A stretch of DNA of 64,000 nucleotides from Hyphomicrobiales bacterium (GTDB lineage: Bacteria > Pseudomonadota > Alphaproteobacteria > Rhizobiales > Rhizobiaceae), in assembly GCA_900469965.1 (NCBI GenBank), contig UBZP01000024.1:62001-126000 (forward strand), read 5' to 3'. The translations under genes were made by a program, and so were the position numbers. The notes beneath the pieces are model-generated. The model had not been told where the DNA came from, ran no database searches, and worked only from the letters and a program-made list of their open reading frames with translations. Positions 9,085-20,961 of the stretch are shown piece after piece. Every line of letters starts with the position of its first letter. The first letter of the stretch is position 1.

Positions 9085-9146
9085 GGCCGCCCCGGCCGAT
9101 CGCCAAGGCTAAAGTCACAGATCAAGGGGCAATGGCGGAGATACGG

Positions 9147-9223
<77 letters not shown>

Positions 9224-9341
9224 CCGATCCGTGGCCGCGGAGATACACGCATCCCGCTGCCGCCGCAACTGCAAAAGTGGCGATCCCGGTGCCGTCTATC
9301 CGCCACGAGAGGCATGCCGCCCGGCGTCCCGGCCGGGTTTC

Positions 9342-9638
9342 TCAGTCGTCGAAGATGTCCTCGACGACGATCCGGCTCGTCAGCAGCAAGGATCTGTCCG
9401 GCTGGATGAAGTAGGTTTCCTCCACCGTCCGGCCGTACTGGTCGGTGAAGCGGTGGTGGAACCAGCTGCCGACGGGAGACTTGGTCAGCTTCGTCCGGGG
9501 CTGCCCGCCATAGGTGATGCTGCCGGGAATGGGCTCGGGATAGTTGCCGCCGGTGGCGGACGTGCAGCCCGCGACGCAGAAGGAAACGGCGCAGATGAGG
9601 AGCGGAATGCCGCCCAGCCTTTTGGTCCTGTTGTGCAT
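9342..9638 (-). CDS. Small hypothetical lipoprotein
   Basis: 98 residues of unknown function. The N-terminus MHNRTKRLGGIPLLICAVSF is followed by CVAGC, a good lipobox (VAGC), so it should be lipid-anchored in the envelope. The mature part contains PEPIPGSITYGGQPRTKL, SWFHHRFTDQYGRTVEETYF and IQPDRSLLLTSR, an acidic basic-mixed domain of about 80 residues. An alternative ATG lies nine bases upstream (9647), but AAGGA is better spaced for 9638. I do not recognise the family beyond small rhizobial lipoproteins. Confidence 0.7.
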   Translation of the reverse strand: MHNRTKRLGGIPLLICAVSFCVAGCTSATGGNYPEPIPGSITYGGQPRTKLTKSPVGSWFHHRFTDQYGRTVEETYFIQPDRSLLLTSRIVVEDIFDD

Positions 9639-10041
9639 CCTGTCCATTCCTTTCCGCCCTTCGCGCCACCGGCCACGCGGCCTGCGCCGCAAGCGCGCCC
9701 CCGCATGGTGCCTTCCGCCCTCGCATCAGGTCCGAAACTGCCGGCCGCGACGGCGGAAACCCGGCCCCCTTGAATGCACCCCTTCTCCTTCTTCCTGAGA
9801 TGGTGGAGTTCCCGGTCGCGGCAAGGGCGGCGACGCGAAAACACCGCGGCCCGTGCCGCGCCCTTTCGCCGCCCGCTGCGGCCGTTGAATTGCCCGTCGC
9901 CGGATGCTATGCAGCCCGGCAGATGCGGCGCGCAGCCGGGGAGCATCCGTGCGCGTGCATTGGCCGTCGACCGATTCTGCGCTAAGGATGCGCGGGTGCC
10001 GGCGCGGCACCACAGAGAATTCATCGGAGCCCGAGAGACCC
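9639..10041. other. Gene-free stretch before the complex I subunit gene
   Basis: 403 bases with no credible coding sequence; overlapping frames are arginine-rich shadows. One imperfect hairpin is visible at 9835-9869 (GCGAAA and GCGGC pairing with GCCGC and TTTCGC). It probably holds the promoters of the flanking lipoprotein and complex I subunit genes. Confidence 0.4.
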
Positions 10042-10347
10042 ATGTCCGCGAAGATCTACCGTCCCGCCAAGACCGCCATGCAGTCCGGCCAGGCGAAAAC
10101 GCATCGTTGGATCCTGGAGTTCGATCAGGAGCGCGCCCGCACGATCGATCCGATCATGGGCTATACCAGCTCCGGCGACATGCGCCAGCAGGTCAAGCTG
10201 ACCTTCGAGACCCGCGAACTCGCCGTCGCCTATGCCGAGCGCAACGGCATCGAGTACCGTGTCGTCGAACCGCACGACCCGACCCGCAAGAAGGTCGCCT
10301 ACCCGGACAATTTCCGTTTCAACCGCATGCAGCCCTGGACGCACTGA
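10042..10347 (+). CDS. NADH dehydrogenase accessory subunit, NDUFS4 family
   Basis: Accessory subunit of respiratory complex I (ETC complex I subunit, NDUFS4 type), 101 residues, found in alphaproteobacteria and mitochondria. It shows the family's core KTHRWILEFDQERARTIDPI, then MGYTSSGDM, AYAERNGIEYRV and the C-terminal YPDNFRFNRMQPWTH. In mitochondria this subunit helps stabilise the N module. The frame is open upstream to 9904, but the ATG at 10042 (MSAKIYRPAKTAMQSG) matches the family start. It stands alone, just upstream of tRNA-Arg. Confidence 0.92.
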   Translation: MSAKIYRPAKTAMQSGQAKTHRWILEFDQERARTIDPIMGYTSSGDMRQQVKLTFETRELAVAYAERNGIEYRVVEPHDPTRKKVAYPDNFRFNRMQPWTH

Positions 10348-10368
10348 TCCCAGCCTGCGGTCCCAAAC

Positions 10369-10445
10369 GGCCCCTTAGCTCAGCTGGATAGAGCAACTGC
10401 CTTCTAAGCAGTAGGTCGCAGGTTCGAATCCTGCAGGGGTCGCCA
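10369..10445 (+). tRNA. tRNA-Arg (anticodon TCT)
   Basis: Cloverleaf with acceptor GGCCCCT/AGGGGTC (one G-T pair), D-arm GCTC..GAGC, anticodon loop CTTCTAA with anticodon TCT at 10403-10405, T-arm GCAGG/CCTGC with TTCGAAT, discriminator G and encoded CCA. 77 bases. It decodes the rare AGA codon. Confidence 0.96.
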
Positions 10446-10951
10446 TAAACGCTTGAAATCATTCTAGAAACTCTTCCGTCCGACTTTTTTTCCGATCGAT
10501 CCGACCGGCGAAAAGGCGGACGGCGTTTCGTCTTGCTCGCCCGGCAACTCGCCCGGTGCGAACCCGTTTCCCTTCCGGTTGCCGCACGAAACACAGCACC
10601 CCCGCTCAGCCGGCGTGTTGATGCCGCCGCCTTTGGAAAGGCTGTGCACCAGCGCCTGGCGACCGCGCCAGCCCAGCTGGTTGCGCCTCGGACACCTGCC
10701 GTCGGGCACGTCATGCCCGGACAGGATCCCCTCTCCCGAAAGATCATCGGCAGATCGCCGACAATCACTTCGCAGTAACCGAGCAGATGATCCTGCTACA
10801 CGCGACGCGGGAAATCACGGCGGCGAAGATACATGTGCAAATTCCCAAGTTGGTCAATCTTGCTCCGCACCTTGGACACAGTTCGTTCCTATGGAGCGAT
10901 TGGGTCGGGGCACTCAATTGACGAAGAATGACCTTCGGGGAGATTGACTGA
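10446..10951. other. Gene-free stretch between tRNA-Arg and the CAP-domain gene
   Basis: 506 bases. A T7 run at 10485-10491 may end the tRNA transcript. Frames on the reverse strand are low-complexity or read through the tRNA and look spurious. The 3' half is noticeably less GC-rich than its surroundings and probably carries the promoter of the CAP-domain gene. I see no copy of the tRNA 3' end here, so there is no sign of an att-flanked island. Confidence 0.45.
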
Positions 10952-12019
10952 ATGCCGAAGCACAGCGCGAATGAGCAATATCTGTTGGAACTGATCAATG
11001 CGGAGAGGGCAAAGACGGGTGCACAGCCACTGGCCTTCGACAATGATCTCAGCGAGGCCGCAGAGGGGCACAGCAAGTGGATGCTCGCTGCCGACGTTTT
11101 CTCGCATACCGGTTCCGGGGGATCCAGTTCGACGCAACGCATGAAGGCGGCGGGTTATGTCCTGCAGGGGTCCTGGGCCACGGGCGAGAACATCGCCTGG
11201 GCGACGACCCGGGCGCCGACCGGCTATCAGGATGAAGTCAAGCTTCTGCACACCAACCTGATGAACTCGTCCGGCCATCGCGCCAACCTTCTCAACCCGA
11301 ATTTCCGCGAGATCGGCCTCGGCGTCGAGGTCGGCGACTACAAGGGCCGCAGCAGCGCATTCGTGACGCAGGATTTCGCAAAGTCCGGTTCCGACCTGTT
11401 CCTGACGGGCGTGGCGTTCGACGATCGCGACGGCGACCGCTTCTACGACGTCGGCGAGGGTCTCGGCAGCATCACGGTGACGGCCAAGAATTCGGCCGGC
11501 CAGGTCTTCAAGACCACGACGTCCGCAGCCGGCGGCTATGACCTCGTGCTGAAGCCCGGCACCTACACCGTCACCTTCTCAGGCGCCGACATTGCCACGT
11601 CGACCAAGAAGGCGACGATCGGCACGAAGAACGTGAAGGTCGACCTTGTCGATCCGGCCCAGAAGGCGGCGCCCCTGAGTGCCAATGCCGCGGCCGACAC
11701 CTCGGCACCCGCCGGCGACGAGGCAAAGGCCCCGACGGAAAAGAATGGCGATCATCGCGCGCTTGCGCTCGACGAAGACCAGCTGCATTTCCACGCCTCG
11801 ACGGAGGCTGCCGGCAACGCCGATGAAATCGCCCATGTGTTCGAGGAGATCTTCGCGAACCTCGGAGACCGGGACGCTGCCGTCTCCCGGCTCACGCACC
11901 ATTCGGCCGACTTCCAGCTGCCGACGGACGTCGCCGATGCCGCGCATGACGGGCTGGCGAAGCTCCTCGCCCAACTGGCGACGGGTCAGGGCCACATGAA
12001 TGCGGACCTCATTCTCTGA
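10952..12019 (+). CDS. CAP-domain (SCP/PR-1-like) protein with Ca-binding beta domain
   Basis: 355 residues. Residues 8-145 are a CAP domain: LLELINAERAKTGAQPLAFD, then FSHTGSGG, GENIAWA, SSGHRANLLNPNFREIGLGV. The usual active-cavity residues are present (His52, Glu79, His109). Residues 150-235 are a beta domain of the SdrD B/carboxypeptidase-regulatory type, opening with the acidic loop DDRDGDRFYDVGEG that should bind calcium. The last 85 residues are of unknown fold and end in MNADLIL. There is no N-terminal signal peptide, yet CAP proteins are normally secreted; the acidic-hydrophobic end could be a type I secretion signal. GGGGAG precedes the ATG. Function is unknown. Confidence 0.8.
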   Translation: MPKHSANEQYLLELINAERAKTGAQPLAFDNDLSEAAEGHSKWMLAADVFSHTGSGGSSSTQRMKAAGYVLQGSWATGENIAWATTRAPTGYQDEVKLLHTNLMNSSGHRANLLNPNFREIGLGVEVGDYKGRSSAFVTQDFAKSGSDLFLTGVAFDDRDGDRFYDVGEGLGSITVTAKNSAGQVFKTTTSAAGGYDLVLKPGTYTVTFSGADIATSTKKATIGTKNVKVDLVDPAQKAAPLSANAAADTSAPAGDEAKAPTEKNGDHRALALDEDQLHFHASTEAAGNADEIAHVFEEIFANLGDRDAAVSRLTHHSADFQLPTDVADAAHDGLAKLLAQLATGQGHMNADLIL

Positions 12020-12130
12020 GCTTCGTTCGCAAGGAAGACATCGCGGATTCCCGTCACGGCGGGGATCCGCGAAAAGAACTGGTGGCCGGGCGCCGTGGCG
12101 TCCCTTCGGTCTATGTGCCCGCGCGCCGCG

Positions 12131-12277
12131 TCAGCGCAGCAAGGCCCAGAACAACGTGCCGAGCCCGACGATCAGGACGGCGACCAGTGCGAGCAATCGC
12201 CCCAGCCCCTCGTTCGTGTTGGAGTTGCGCCCCACGATCCAGTCGTAGAGCGAACCGCGATCGTCCTCGTTGTCCAT
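12131..12277 (-). CDS. Small single-span membrane protein (48 aa)
   Basis: A 48-residue frame with a near-ideal ribosome site (GGAGG seven bases before the ATG). It starts MDNEDDRGSLYDWIVGRNSN, followed by TNEGLGR, then a hydrophobic helix LLALVAVLIVGLGTLFWALL and a final Arg. The acidic N-terminal half should lie in the cytoplasm with one membrane span at the C-terminus, tail-anchor style. It is convergent with the CAP-domain gene and lies downstream of ssb on the same strand. Codon choice (mostly GC3) supports a real gene. Function unknown. Confidence 0.65.
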   Translation of the reverse strand: MDNEDDRGSLYDWIVGRNSNTNEGLGRLLALVAVLIVGLGTLFWALLR

Positions 12278-12437
12278 TCCGGCGCCTCCGCCCGTTGAAG
12301 ACATCGCCAACGCCCGTCACCGGCCTACGCGGCGCGAAGACCTTTGACCAGGCGCAAGCAGGCCAACAGAGGCCCGACCGCAAGCGTCCGGGCGACCATG
12401 GTCCGGTCCCGGCGCCGGCCGCGACCCGCTGACGTTC

Positions 12438-12962
12438 TCAGAACGGGATGTCGTCGTCCATGTCGCGCGAGAACGAACCCGCGCCGCCGCGGCCGGCAGA
12501 CGAGGACGACGGCTGCGAACCGTAGTCGTCGTAGCTCGGGGCGCCGCCGCCGCCGAAGTTGCCGGCGCCGCCGAAGTCGGAACCGCCGCGACGGTCGCCG
12601 CCGCCCTCGCCGCGCCCGTCGAGCATGGTCAGCGTCGAGTTGAAGCCCTGCAGCACGACTTCTGTCGAGTAGCGGTCGTTGCCGTTCTGGTCCTGCCACT
12701 TGCGGGTCTGCAGCGCCCCTTCGATGTAGAGCTTGGCACCCTTCTTCACATACTGCTCGACGACCTTGCACAGGCCCTCGTTGAACACGACGACCGTGTG
12801 CCACTCGGTCTTCTCGCGGCGCTCGCCGGAATTGCGGTCGCGCCAGCTCTCCGACGTCGCGATCCGCAGGTTTGCGATCGGACGGCCGTCCTGGGTGCGC
12901 CGGATCTCCGGATCCGCGCCGACGTTCCCGATCAGGATTACCTTGTTGACGCTGCCTGCCAT
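12438..12962 (-). CDS. ssb: Single-stranded DNA-binding protein
   Basis: Binds single-stranded DNA in replication, recombination and repair; 174 residues. The OB fold starts MAGSVNKVILIGNVGADPEI and runs to about residue 110 (WHTVVVFNEGLCKVVEQYVK; GALQTRKWQDQNGNDRYSTE). A Gly/Ser-rich flexible linker follows, and the acidic tip is DMDDDIPF, the docking peptide for partner proteins. Length is typical for rhizobia. It is divergent from uvrA with a GTTC-N7-GTTC box between them, so SOS induction is likely. Confidence 0.97.
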   Translation of the reverse strand: MAGSVNKVILIGNVGADPEIRRTQDGRPIANLRIATSESWRDRNSGERREKTEWHTVVVFNEGLCKVVEQYVKKGAKLYIEGALQTRKWQDQNGNDRYSTEVVLQGFNSTLTMLDGRGEGGGDRRGGSDFGGAGNFGGGGAPSYDDYGSQPSSSSAGRGGAGSFSRDMDDDIPF

Positions 12963-13112
12963 CCGCTTTCGTCCCTGTTGCCGCGCCGGACGCTGCGCCC
13001 GGCTGCCTGAATTTTCGATCCGCGCATCTTAGACGTCGAAGCCGCCCTGCGCCGCCCCGGCGCCCGGGTAATCCACAGTTCAGATCGCCGCGACCAGAAT
13101 TCGATTTATTTC

Positions 13113-13127
13113 GTTCTTTTTTTGTTC
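13113..13127. promoter_or_regulatory. Alphaproteobacterial LexA (SOS) box between ssb and uvrA
   Basis: GTTC, seven T residues, GTTC: an exact match to the GTTC-N7-GTTC LexA box known in alphaproteobacteria. It sits in the 314-base divergent region 12963-13276, about 150 bases from each start codon, so a single LexA dimer could repress both ssb and uvrA. The rest of the region holds their promoters and no gene. The T7 spacer makes chance occurrence somewhat easier, but location and target type fit. Confidence 0.85.
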
Positions 13128-13276
13128 TAGTTAATCGCTAACATCTTGTCAACCGAATCGGAAAGAGGCAGGGTTTCGTCGCAACGTGCATGGACAGCTT
13201 TGCTCCAGTCCCTACATAGGGTGCGCAGACGCGAAAGCCACTTTCACTTTGAGACCTGACGACTGGCGCTGGACAC

Positions 13277-16195
<2,919 letters not shown>

Positions 16196-16200
16196 GACGG

Positions 16201-16827
16201 ATGATCCTGATCGGGCAGTACGATTCCTCCTTCGTCCGCCGGGTGGCAATCGCGCTGCGGCTCTATGACCTGCCGTTCGAGCACCGGCCCTGGTCGGTCT
16301 TCGGCGACGGCGACAAGATCCGCGCCTACAATCCGCTGATGCGGGTGCCGACGCTGGTGCTCGACGACGGCGAGGTGCTCGTCGACAGTCCCTCGATCAT
16401 CGACCACATCGACGGGCTCGTGGCGCCGGAGCGGCGGTTGCTGCCGGTCGAGGGGGCGGAGCGCCGGCACGGGCTGAAGGTCATGGCGCTTGCGACCGGC
16501 TTTGCCGACAAGGGCGTCAGCCTGTTCTACGAGGAGCGGATCCACAAGGAGCCCTCGGTCCTCTGGGTGGAGCGCTGCAAGGTGCAGATCGCCGCCACGC
16601 TCGACGTGCTCGAGGCCGACCGCAGGCGTGCGACCGGTCCCTACTGGTTCGGCGCGCGCATCAGCCACGCCGACATCGCCGTCGCCTGCGCGATCCGGCA
16701 CATGAGCGAGGCCCATCCCGGGCTGATCTGCCCGAGCCAGCGCCCGGCGCTCGCGGCGCACTGCAGCACGCTGGAGGCGCTGCCGGTCTTCCAGGAAATC
16801 TCGCAGCCCTTCACGGCGCCGGCCTGA
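16201..16827 (+). CDS. Glutathione S-transferase family protein
   Basis: 208 residues. The N-terminal thioredoxin-fold half shows MILIGQYDSSFVRRVAIALR, then NPLMRVPTLVLDDGEVLVDS and PSIIDHID, the glutathione-binding pattern with the cis-proline in VPTL and the acidic-Ser pair DSPSI. The helical C-terminal half contains GPYWFGARISHADIAVACAI, the GST C-terminal signature. The catalytic Ser/Cys is probably Ser9 or Ser10. It begins five bases after uvrA, so it is probably co-transcribed with it. Substrate unknown. Confidence 0.85.
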   Translation: MILIGQYDSSFVRRVAIALRLYDLPFEHRPWSVFGDGDKIRAYNPLMRVPTLVLDDGEVLVDSPSIIDHIDGLVAPERRLLPVEGAERRHGLKVMALATGFADKGVSLFYEERIHKEPSVLWVERCKVQIAATLDVLEADRRRATGPYWFGARISHADIAVACAIRHMSEAHPGLICPSQRPALAAHCSTLEALPVFQEISQPFTAPA

Positions 16828-16858
16828 GCGGCCGGCCTTCATCCCAGGGAGTGACCCC

Positions 16859-17671
16859 ATGACCAAATCCGGCACCATCAGAACCGGCATCGGCGGCTGG
16901 ACCTTCGACCCCTGGGAAGGAACGTTCTATCCCGAGAAACTGTCGAAGAAGCGCCAGCTCGAATTCGCCAGCCGCGAACTGACCGCCATCGAGGTCAACG
17001 GCACCTACTACAGCTCGCAGAAGCCGGAGACCTTCGCCAAATGGGCGTCCGAGGTGCCGGCCGGTTTCGTCTTCTCGCTGAAGGCCAGCCGCTACACGAC
17101 GAACCGCAAGGTGCTCGCCGAGGCGGGCGAATCGATCGAGCGCTTCCTCACGCAAGGGCTGACCGAGCTCGGACCGCATCTCGGGCCGATCCTGTGGCAG
17201 TTCGCGCCGACGAAGAAGTTCGAGCCGGACGATTTCGAGGCTTTCCTGAAGCTCCTGCCGGAAAAGCAGGATGGGCTGCCGCTGCAACACGCGCTGGAGG
17301 TCCGCAATGCCTCCTTCATGGTGCCGGAATTCGTGGCGCTGGCCCGCAAGCACAAGGCCGCGATCGTCTATGCCCATCATGACGACTATCCCGAGATCGC
17401 CGACGTGACGGCGGATTTCGTCTATGCCCGGTTGCAGCGGGGCTCGGACGACATTGCCACCTGCTACCCCGCAGCCGCGCTCGACGAATGGGCGGGGCGG
17501 CTGAAGGCCTGGGCCGCCGGCGGTCAACCGGAGGACCTGCCGCTCGTCGATCCCGGCCACAAGCCGGCAGCGGAGCCGCGCAACGTGTTCGCCTTCTTCA
17601 TCACATCCGGCAAGGTGAATGCGCCGAACGGCGCGCGCGAGCTGCAGAAGCGCGCGCGGCCGGCCGGCTGA
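16859..17671 (+). CDS. DUF72 family protein (YecE-like)
   Basis: 270 residues of the DUF72 family, a TIM-barrel-like protein of unknown biochemical role. Family motifs are IRTGIGGWTFDPWEGTFYPE near the start, AIEVNGTYYSSQKPETFAKW, FVFSLKASRYTTN, GPILWQFAP and the C-terminal NVFAFFITSGKVNAP. Ribosome site AGGGAG lies before the ATG. It follows the GST gene at a short distance and probably shares its transcript; it is convergent with the EamA gene. Confidence 0.88.
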   Translation: MTKSGTIRTGIGGWTFDPWEGTFYPEKLSKKRQLEFASRELTAIEVNGTYYSSQKPETFAKWASEVPAGFVFSLKASRYTTNRKVLAEAGESIERFLTQGLTELGPHLGPILWQFAPTKKFEPDDFEAFLKLLPEKQDGLPLQHALEVRNASFMVPEFVALARKHKAAIVYAHHDDYPEIADVTADFVYARLQRGSDDIATCYPAAALDEWAGRLKAWAAGGQPEDLPLVDPGHKPAAEPRNVFAFFITSGKVNAPNGARELQKRARPAG

Positions 17672-17758
17672 CGGGAGGACGGCCGCCGGAACGGGACTGC
17701 GCGACGGGACGCCGCAGGGCCAGCCGTCTGCGCCGGATGCCCCCGCGATGACGCTACG

Positions 17759-18658
17759 CTACGATGTAGCCGTTGCCGGGCGGCGGACCCGGTCGAGCAG
17801 CCGCGGGCCGAGTGCCGTGAGCACGAGGCCGCAGACGACGAGCGCAGCGGCCGCCAGCCGGGTCGGGCCGAAGCTTTCCCCGAACACCAGCGCGGACGAG
17901 CTCATGCCGAAGACCGGCACCAGCAGCGAGAACGGCGCCACGGCGGACACCCCGTGCTTGCGGATCATGTAGCCCCAGACGCCGAAGCCGAAGACCGTCG
18001 CGACATAGGCGATATAGGCGACCGCCCCGAGCCCCTGCCACGACAGCGCCGCGAGCGCGGCGAGGTCGCGGTCCAGCCCCTCGGTCGCAAGCGAGATGAG
18101 CGCCAGCGGGATCGGCGGCACGAGGCTGACCCACACCATCAGCGCCAGCATGTCGACCTGCCCGACCTTTTTCATCAGCATGTTGGACACGGCCCAGGCC
18201 AGGGCGGCGCCGAGCGCCAGCGCCAGCCCCGCATAGGTGAAGCCGCCGTCGACGGTCGAAGCGATGATGGTCATCCCGGCGAGCGCCACGAGGATGCCGA
18301 CGACCTGCACCGGGCGCGGCCGCTCGCCGAAGACGATCGCCGCCAGGATGACGGTGAAGAAGGCCTGCGCCTGCAGGAGCAGCGAGGCGAGCCCGGCCGA
18401 CAGGCCGACATCCATGGCGATGAAGAGCAGGCTGAACTTCACCACGCCCAGCACGAGGCCGATGCCGAGGATCAGCCGCCAGGGCACCGACGGGCGCGGC
18501 AGGAAGAAGACGAGCGGCAGGGCTGCGAACAGGAAGCGCAGCGCCGAAAACAGGATCGGCGGAAAATTGGCGATGCCGATCTTGATGACGACGAAGTTGA
18601 ACCCCCAGAGCGCCGCCACCAGCACCAGCAGGGCGATATCGATCAGGCCCATGGACAT
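17759..18658 (-). CDS. EamA/DMT-family transporter
   Basis: Inner-membrane exporter of the drug/metabolite transporter superfamily, 299 residues, with ten predicted helices in two EamA repeats. Repeat one opens with IDIALLVLVAALWGFNFVVI and closes with the VVGILVALAGMTII helix; repeat two runs from YAGLALALGAALAWAVSNML to AAAALVVCGLVLTALG. The closest named type is the O-acetylserine/cysteine exporter-like (EamA) group, but I cannot assign substrate. The ATG at 18658 is preceded by GAAGAGAAG. It lies 58 bases after the nnr gene on the same strand and may share its message. Confidence 0.88.
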   Translation of the reverse strand: MSMGLIDIALLVLVAALWGFNFVVIKIGIANFPPILFSALRFLFAALPLVFFLPRPSVPWRLILGIGLVLGVVKFSLLFIAMDVGLSAGLASLLLQAQAFFTVILAAIVFGERPRPVQVVGILVALAGMTIIASTVDGGFTYAGLALALGAALAWAVSNMLMKKVGQVDMLALMVWVSLVPPIPLALISLATEGLDRDLAALAALSWQGLGAVAYIAYVATVFGFGVWGYMIRKHGVSAVAPFSLLVPVFGMSSSALVFGESFGPTRLAAAALVVCGLVLTALGPRLLDRVRRPATATS

Positions 18659-18716
18659 GTCTTCTCTTCACGCTTCGATCCGCGGAGCTTTAGCGTTTCG
18701 TCGCGCGCGGCCAAAG

Positions 18717-20198
18717 TCATTTGATTTGATCGAAGCCATTCAGGGCGTTGATGAGATCCTCGGCGGTGACCCCGGAGCCGGCACGCCGGCCGGCCTCGCC
18801 GTGGCGCCAGACACCTGCCGCCGCCGCCTCGAAGGCCGGCATGCCCTGCGCCAGATGCGCGCCGATGATGCCGGCCAGCACATCGCCCGACCCTGCGGTG
18901 GCGAGCGACGGCGGCGCGTTCGCATTGATCAGCGCCCGCCCGTCGGGGGCGGCGATGACGGTATCGGCGCCCTTCAGTACGACCGCGGCATGGCTGCGCG
19001 CCGCCGCCTTACGGGCACGGTCGACCTTGGAGAGGCCGGAATCGGCGGCCAGGTCGGCAAAGAGCCTGGCGAACTCCCCGTCATGCGGCGTCAGCACCAG
19101 GCGCCGGTCGGCTTCGCGATAGATCTCGAAAAGCGGCTCCGGATTTTCCCGGAATGCGGTGATGCCGTCGGCGTCCAGCACCAGCGGCCGGCCGCCGAGT
19201 GCTGCCACATAGGCGCGGGCCTTGTCGAAATCGCCGAAGCCCGGCCCGAGCACGAAGGCCGAAAGCCGCGGATCCGCAAGCAGCGCCTCCAGCCCGGCCA
19301 CGTCGTCGACCGCGCGCAGCATCACGGCCGTCAGTTGCGCCGCGTTCACATCCACCGCGGCGCCCGGCGACAACAGCGTGACCAGCCCTGCCCCGGCGGC
19401 CAGTCCCGCAGCCGCGGAGAGCCTGGCCGCGCCGGTCGACAGCGGCCCGCCGGAGAACACCGCCAGATGGCCGTGGCCGTACTTGTGCGCCGATGGATCC
19501 ACCTCCGGCAGGCTCATGCGCCATAGCGCCGGCTCGTTCACCCGCAAATGGTGCGAGGCGGCCGAGACCAGCCGTCCCGGTATGCCGATATCGAAGATCT
19601 CGGTGTTTCCGCAGAGCGCCCGGCCCGGCATCAGCAGGTGGCCGGGCTTGCGGCACATGAAGGTCACCGTGTGCTGTGCCCGGAACGCTGCCCCGCGCAC
19701 CATCCCCGTGCGGCCGTCGATGCCGCTCGGCAGATCGACGGCGACGACGGGAAGGGCGAGGCAATTGACGCGATCAACGAGGGCTGAAACGGAGCCGTCC
19801 AGGTCGCGCGACAGGCCGGCACCGAACAGCGCATCGATGACGACGTCGCCGGTGGCAGGCGCGTAGTCGCCGAGCGCCATCACGGCGCCTGTGTAGAGCT
19901 GGCGGGCACGATCCGCATCACCGCCGGGTGCCGGTTCGCCCAGGGCGTAGACGTCCACAGCGCAGCCGGAATCGACAAGCGCGCGCGCGGCGACATAACC
20001 GTCGCCGCCGTTGTTGCCGGGGCCGGCGAGCACGACAAAGCGAAGGCCACCGGGAAACAGCCGAAGCGCTGCGGCGGCCACGGCCTGCCCCGCCCTCTCC
20101 ATCAACTGATAACCGTCGATGCCCGAGGCGATGGCAGCACGATCGATGCCGGCCATTTCTTCCGGCGTGACGATGCTGGTCTTAAGTTCCATGTGCAT
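18717..20198 (-). CDS. nnr: Bifunctional NAD(P)H-hydrate epimerase / ADP-dependent dehydratase
   Basis: Repairs hydrated NADH and NADPH (NADHX/NADPHX). 493 residues. The N-terminal YjeF_N domain epimerises the R and S forms: MERAGQAVAAAALRLFPGGL, VLAGPGNNGGDGYVAARALV, DALFGAGLSR, AVDLPSGIDGRTG. The C-terminal carbohydrate-kinase-like domain is the dehydratase: GHLAVFSGG, LDADGIT, LTPHDGEFARLF, VVLKGADTVIA, SLATAGSGDVLAGIIGAHLA. The start is ATG 20198 (MHMELKTS); a GTG at 20207 closer to AGGAGG is also possible. The NtrC-like palindrome of the glnB region lies 55 bases upstream of it. Confidence 0.93.
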   Translation of the reverse strand: MHMELKTSIVTPEEMAGIDRAAIASGIDGYQLMERAGQAVAAAALRLFPGGLRFVVLAGPGNNGGDGYVAARALVDSGCAVDVYALGEPAPGGDADRARQLYTGAVMALGDYAPATGDVVIDALFGAGLSRDLDGSVSALVDRVNCLALPVVAVDLPSGIDGRTGMVRGAAFRAQHTVTFMCRKPGHLLMPGRALCGNTEIFDIGIPGRLVSAASHHLRVNEPALWRMSLPEVDPSAHKYGHGHLAVFSGGPLSTGAARLSAAAGLAAGAGLVTLLSPGAAVDVNAAQLTAVMLRAVDDVAGLEALLADPRLSAFVLGPGFGDFDKARAYVAALGGRPLVLDADGITAFRENPEPLFEIYREADRRLVLTPHDGEFARLFADLAADSGLSKVDRARKAAARSHAAVVLKGADTVIAAPDGRALINANAPPSLATAGSGDVLAGIIGAHLAQGMPAFEAAAAGVWRHGEAGRRAGSGVTAEDLINALNGFDQIK

Positions 20199-20253
20199 GA
20201 CGACCACAATGCCTCCTGCGCCCGAGCCTGCCAACGGCAAATTTTCCCAGTCC

Positions 20254-20272
20254 ATGCACACGTTTTGTGCAT
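20254..20272. promoter_or_regulatory. 19-bp palindrome upstream of glnB (NtrC-like site)
   Basis: ATGCACA, five bases, TGTGCAT: perfect 7+7 dyad containing GCAC/GTGC half sites as in NtrC enhancer elements. It lies about 200 bases upstream of the -24/-12 boxes at 20463-20499, a normal enhancer distance, and 55 bases upstream of nnr on the other strand. Assignment to NtrC is inference from sequence and position. The 364-base region 20199-20562 contains this and the two -24/-12 boxes and no gene. Confidence 0.65.
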
Positions 20273-20286
20273 TTGCATGCCTTTAA

Positions 20287-20901
<615 letters not shown>

Positions 20902-20961
20902 TCCCGCCTGGCCGTCCGGCACGGGCTTTCCACCCCTCCACTACATAGGGACTTTCAAAAC

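Noticed and set aside
10319-10768. Reverse-strand frame reading through tRNA-Arg
   Set aside because: The part resembling a short conserved peptide (DPCRIRTCDLLLRRQ) is the translated antisense of the tRNA, a well-known annotation artefact.
10369-10951. Genomic island inserted at tRNA-Arg
   Set aside because: No integrase and no repeat of the tRNA 3' end were seen downstream, and the following genes look resident.
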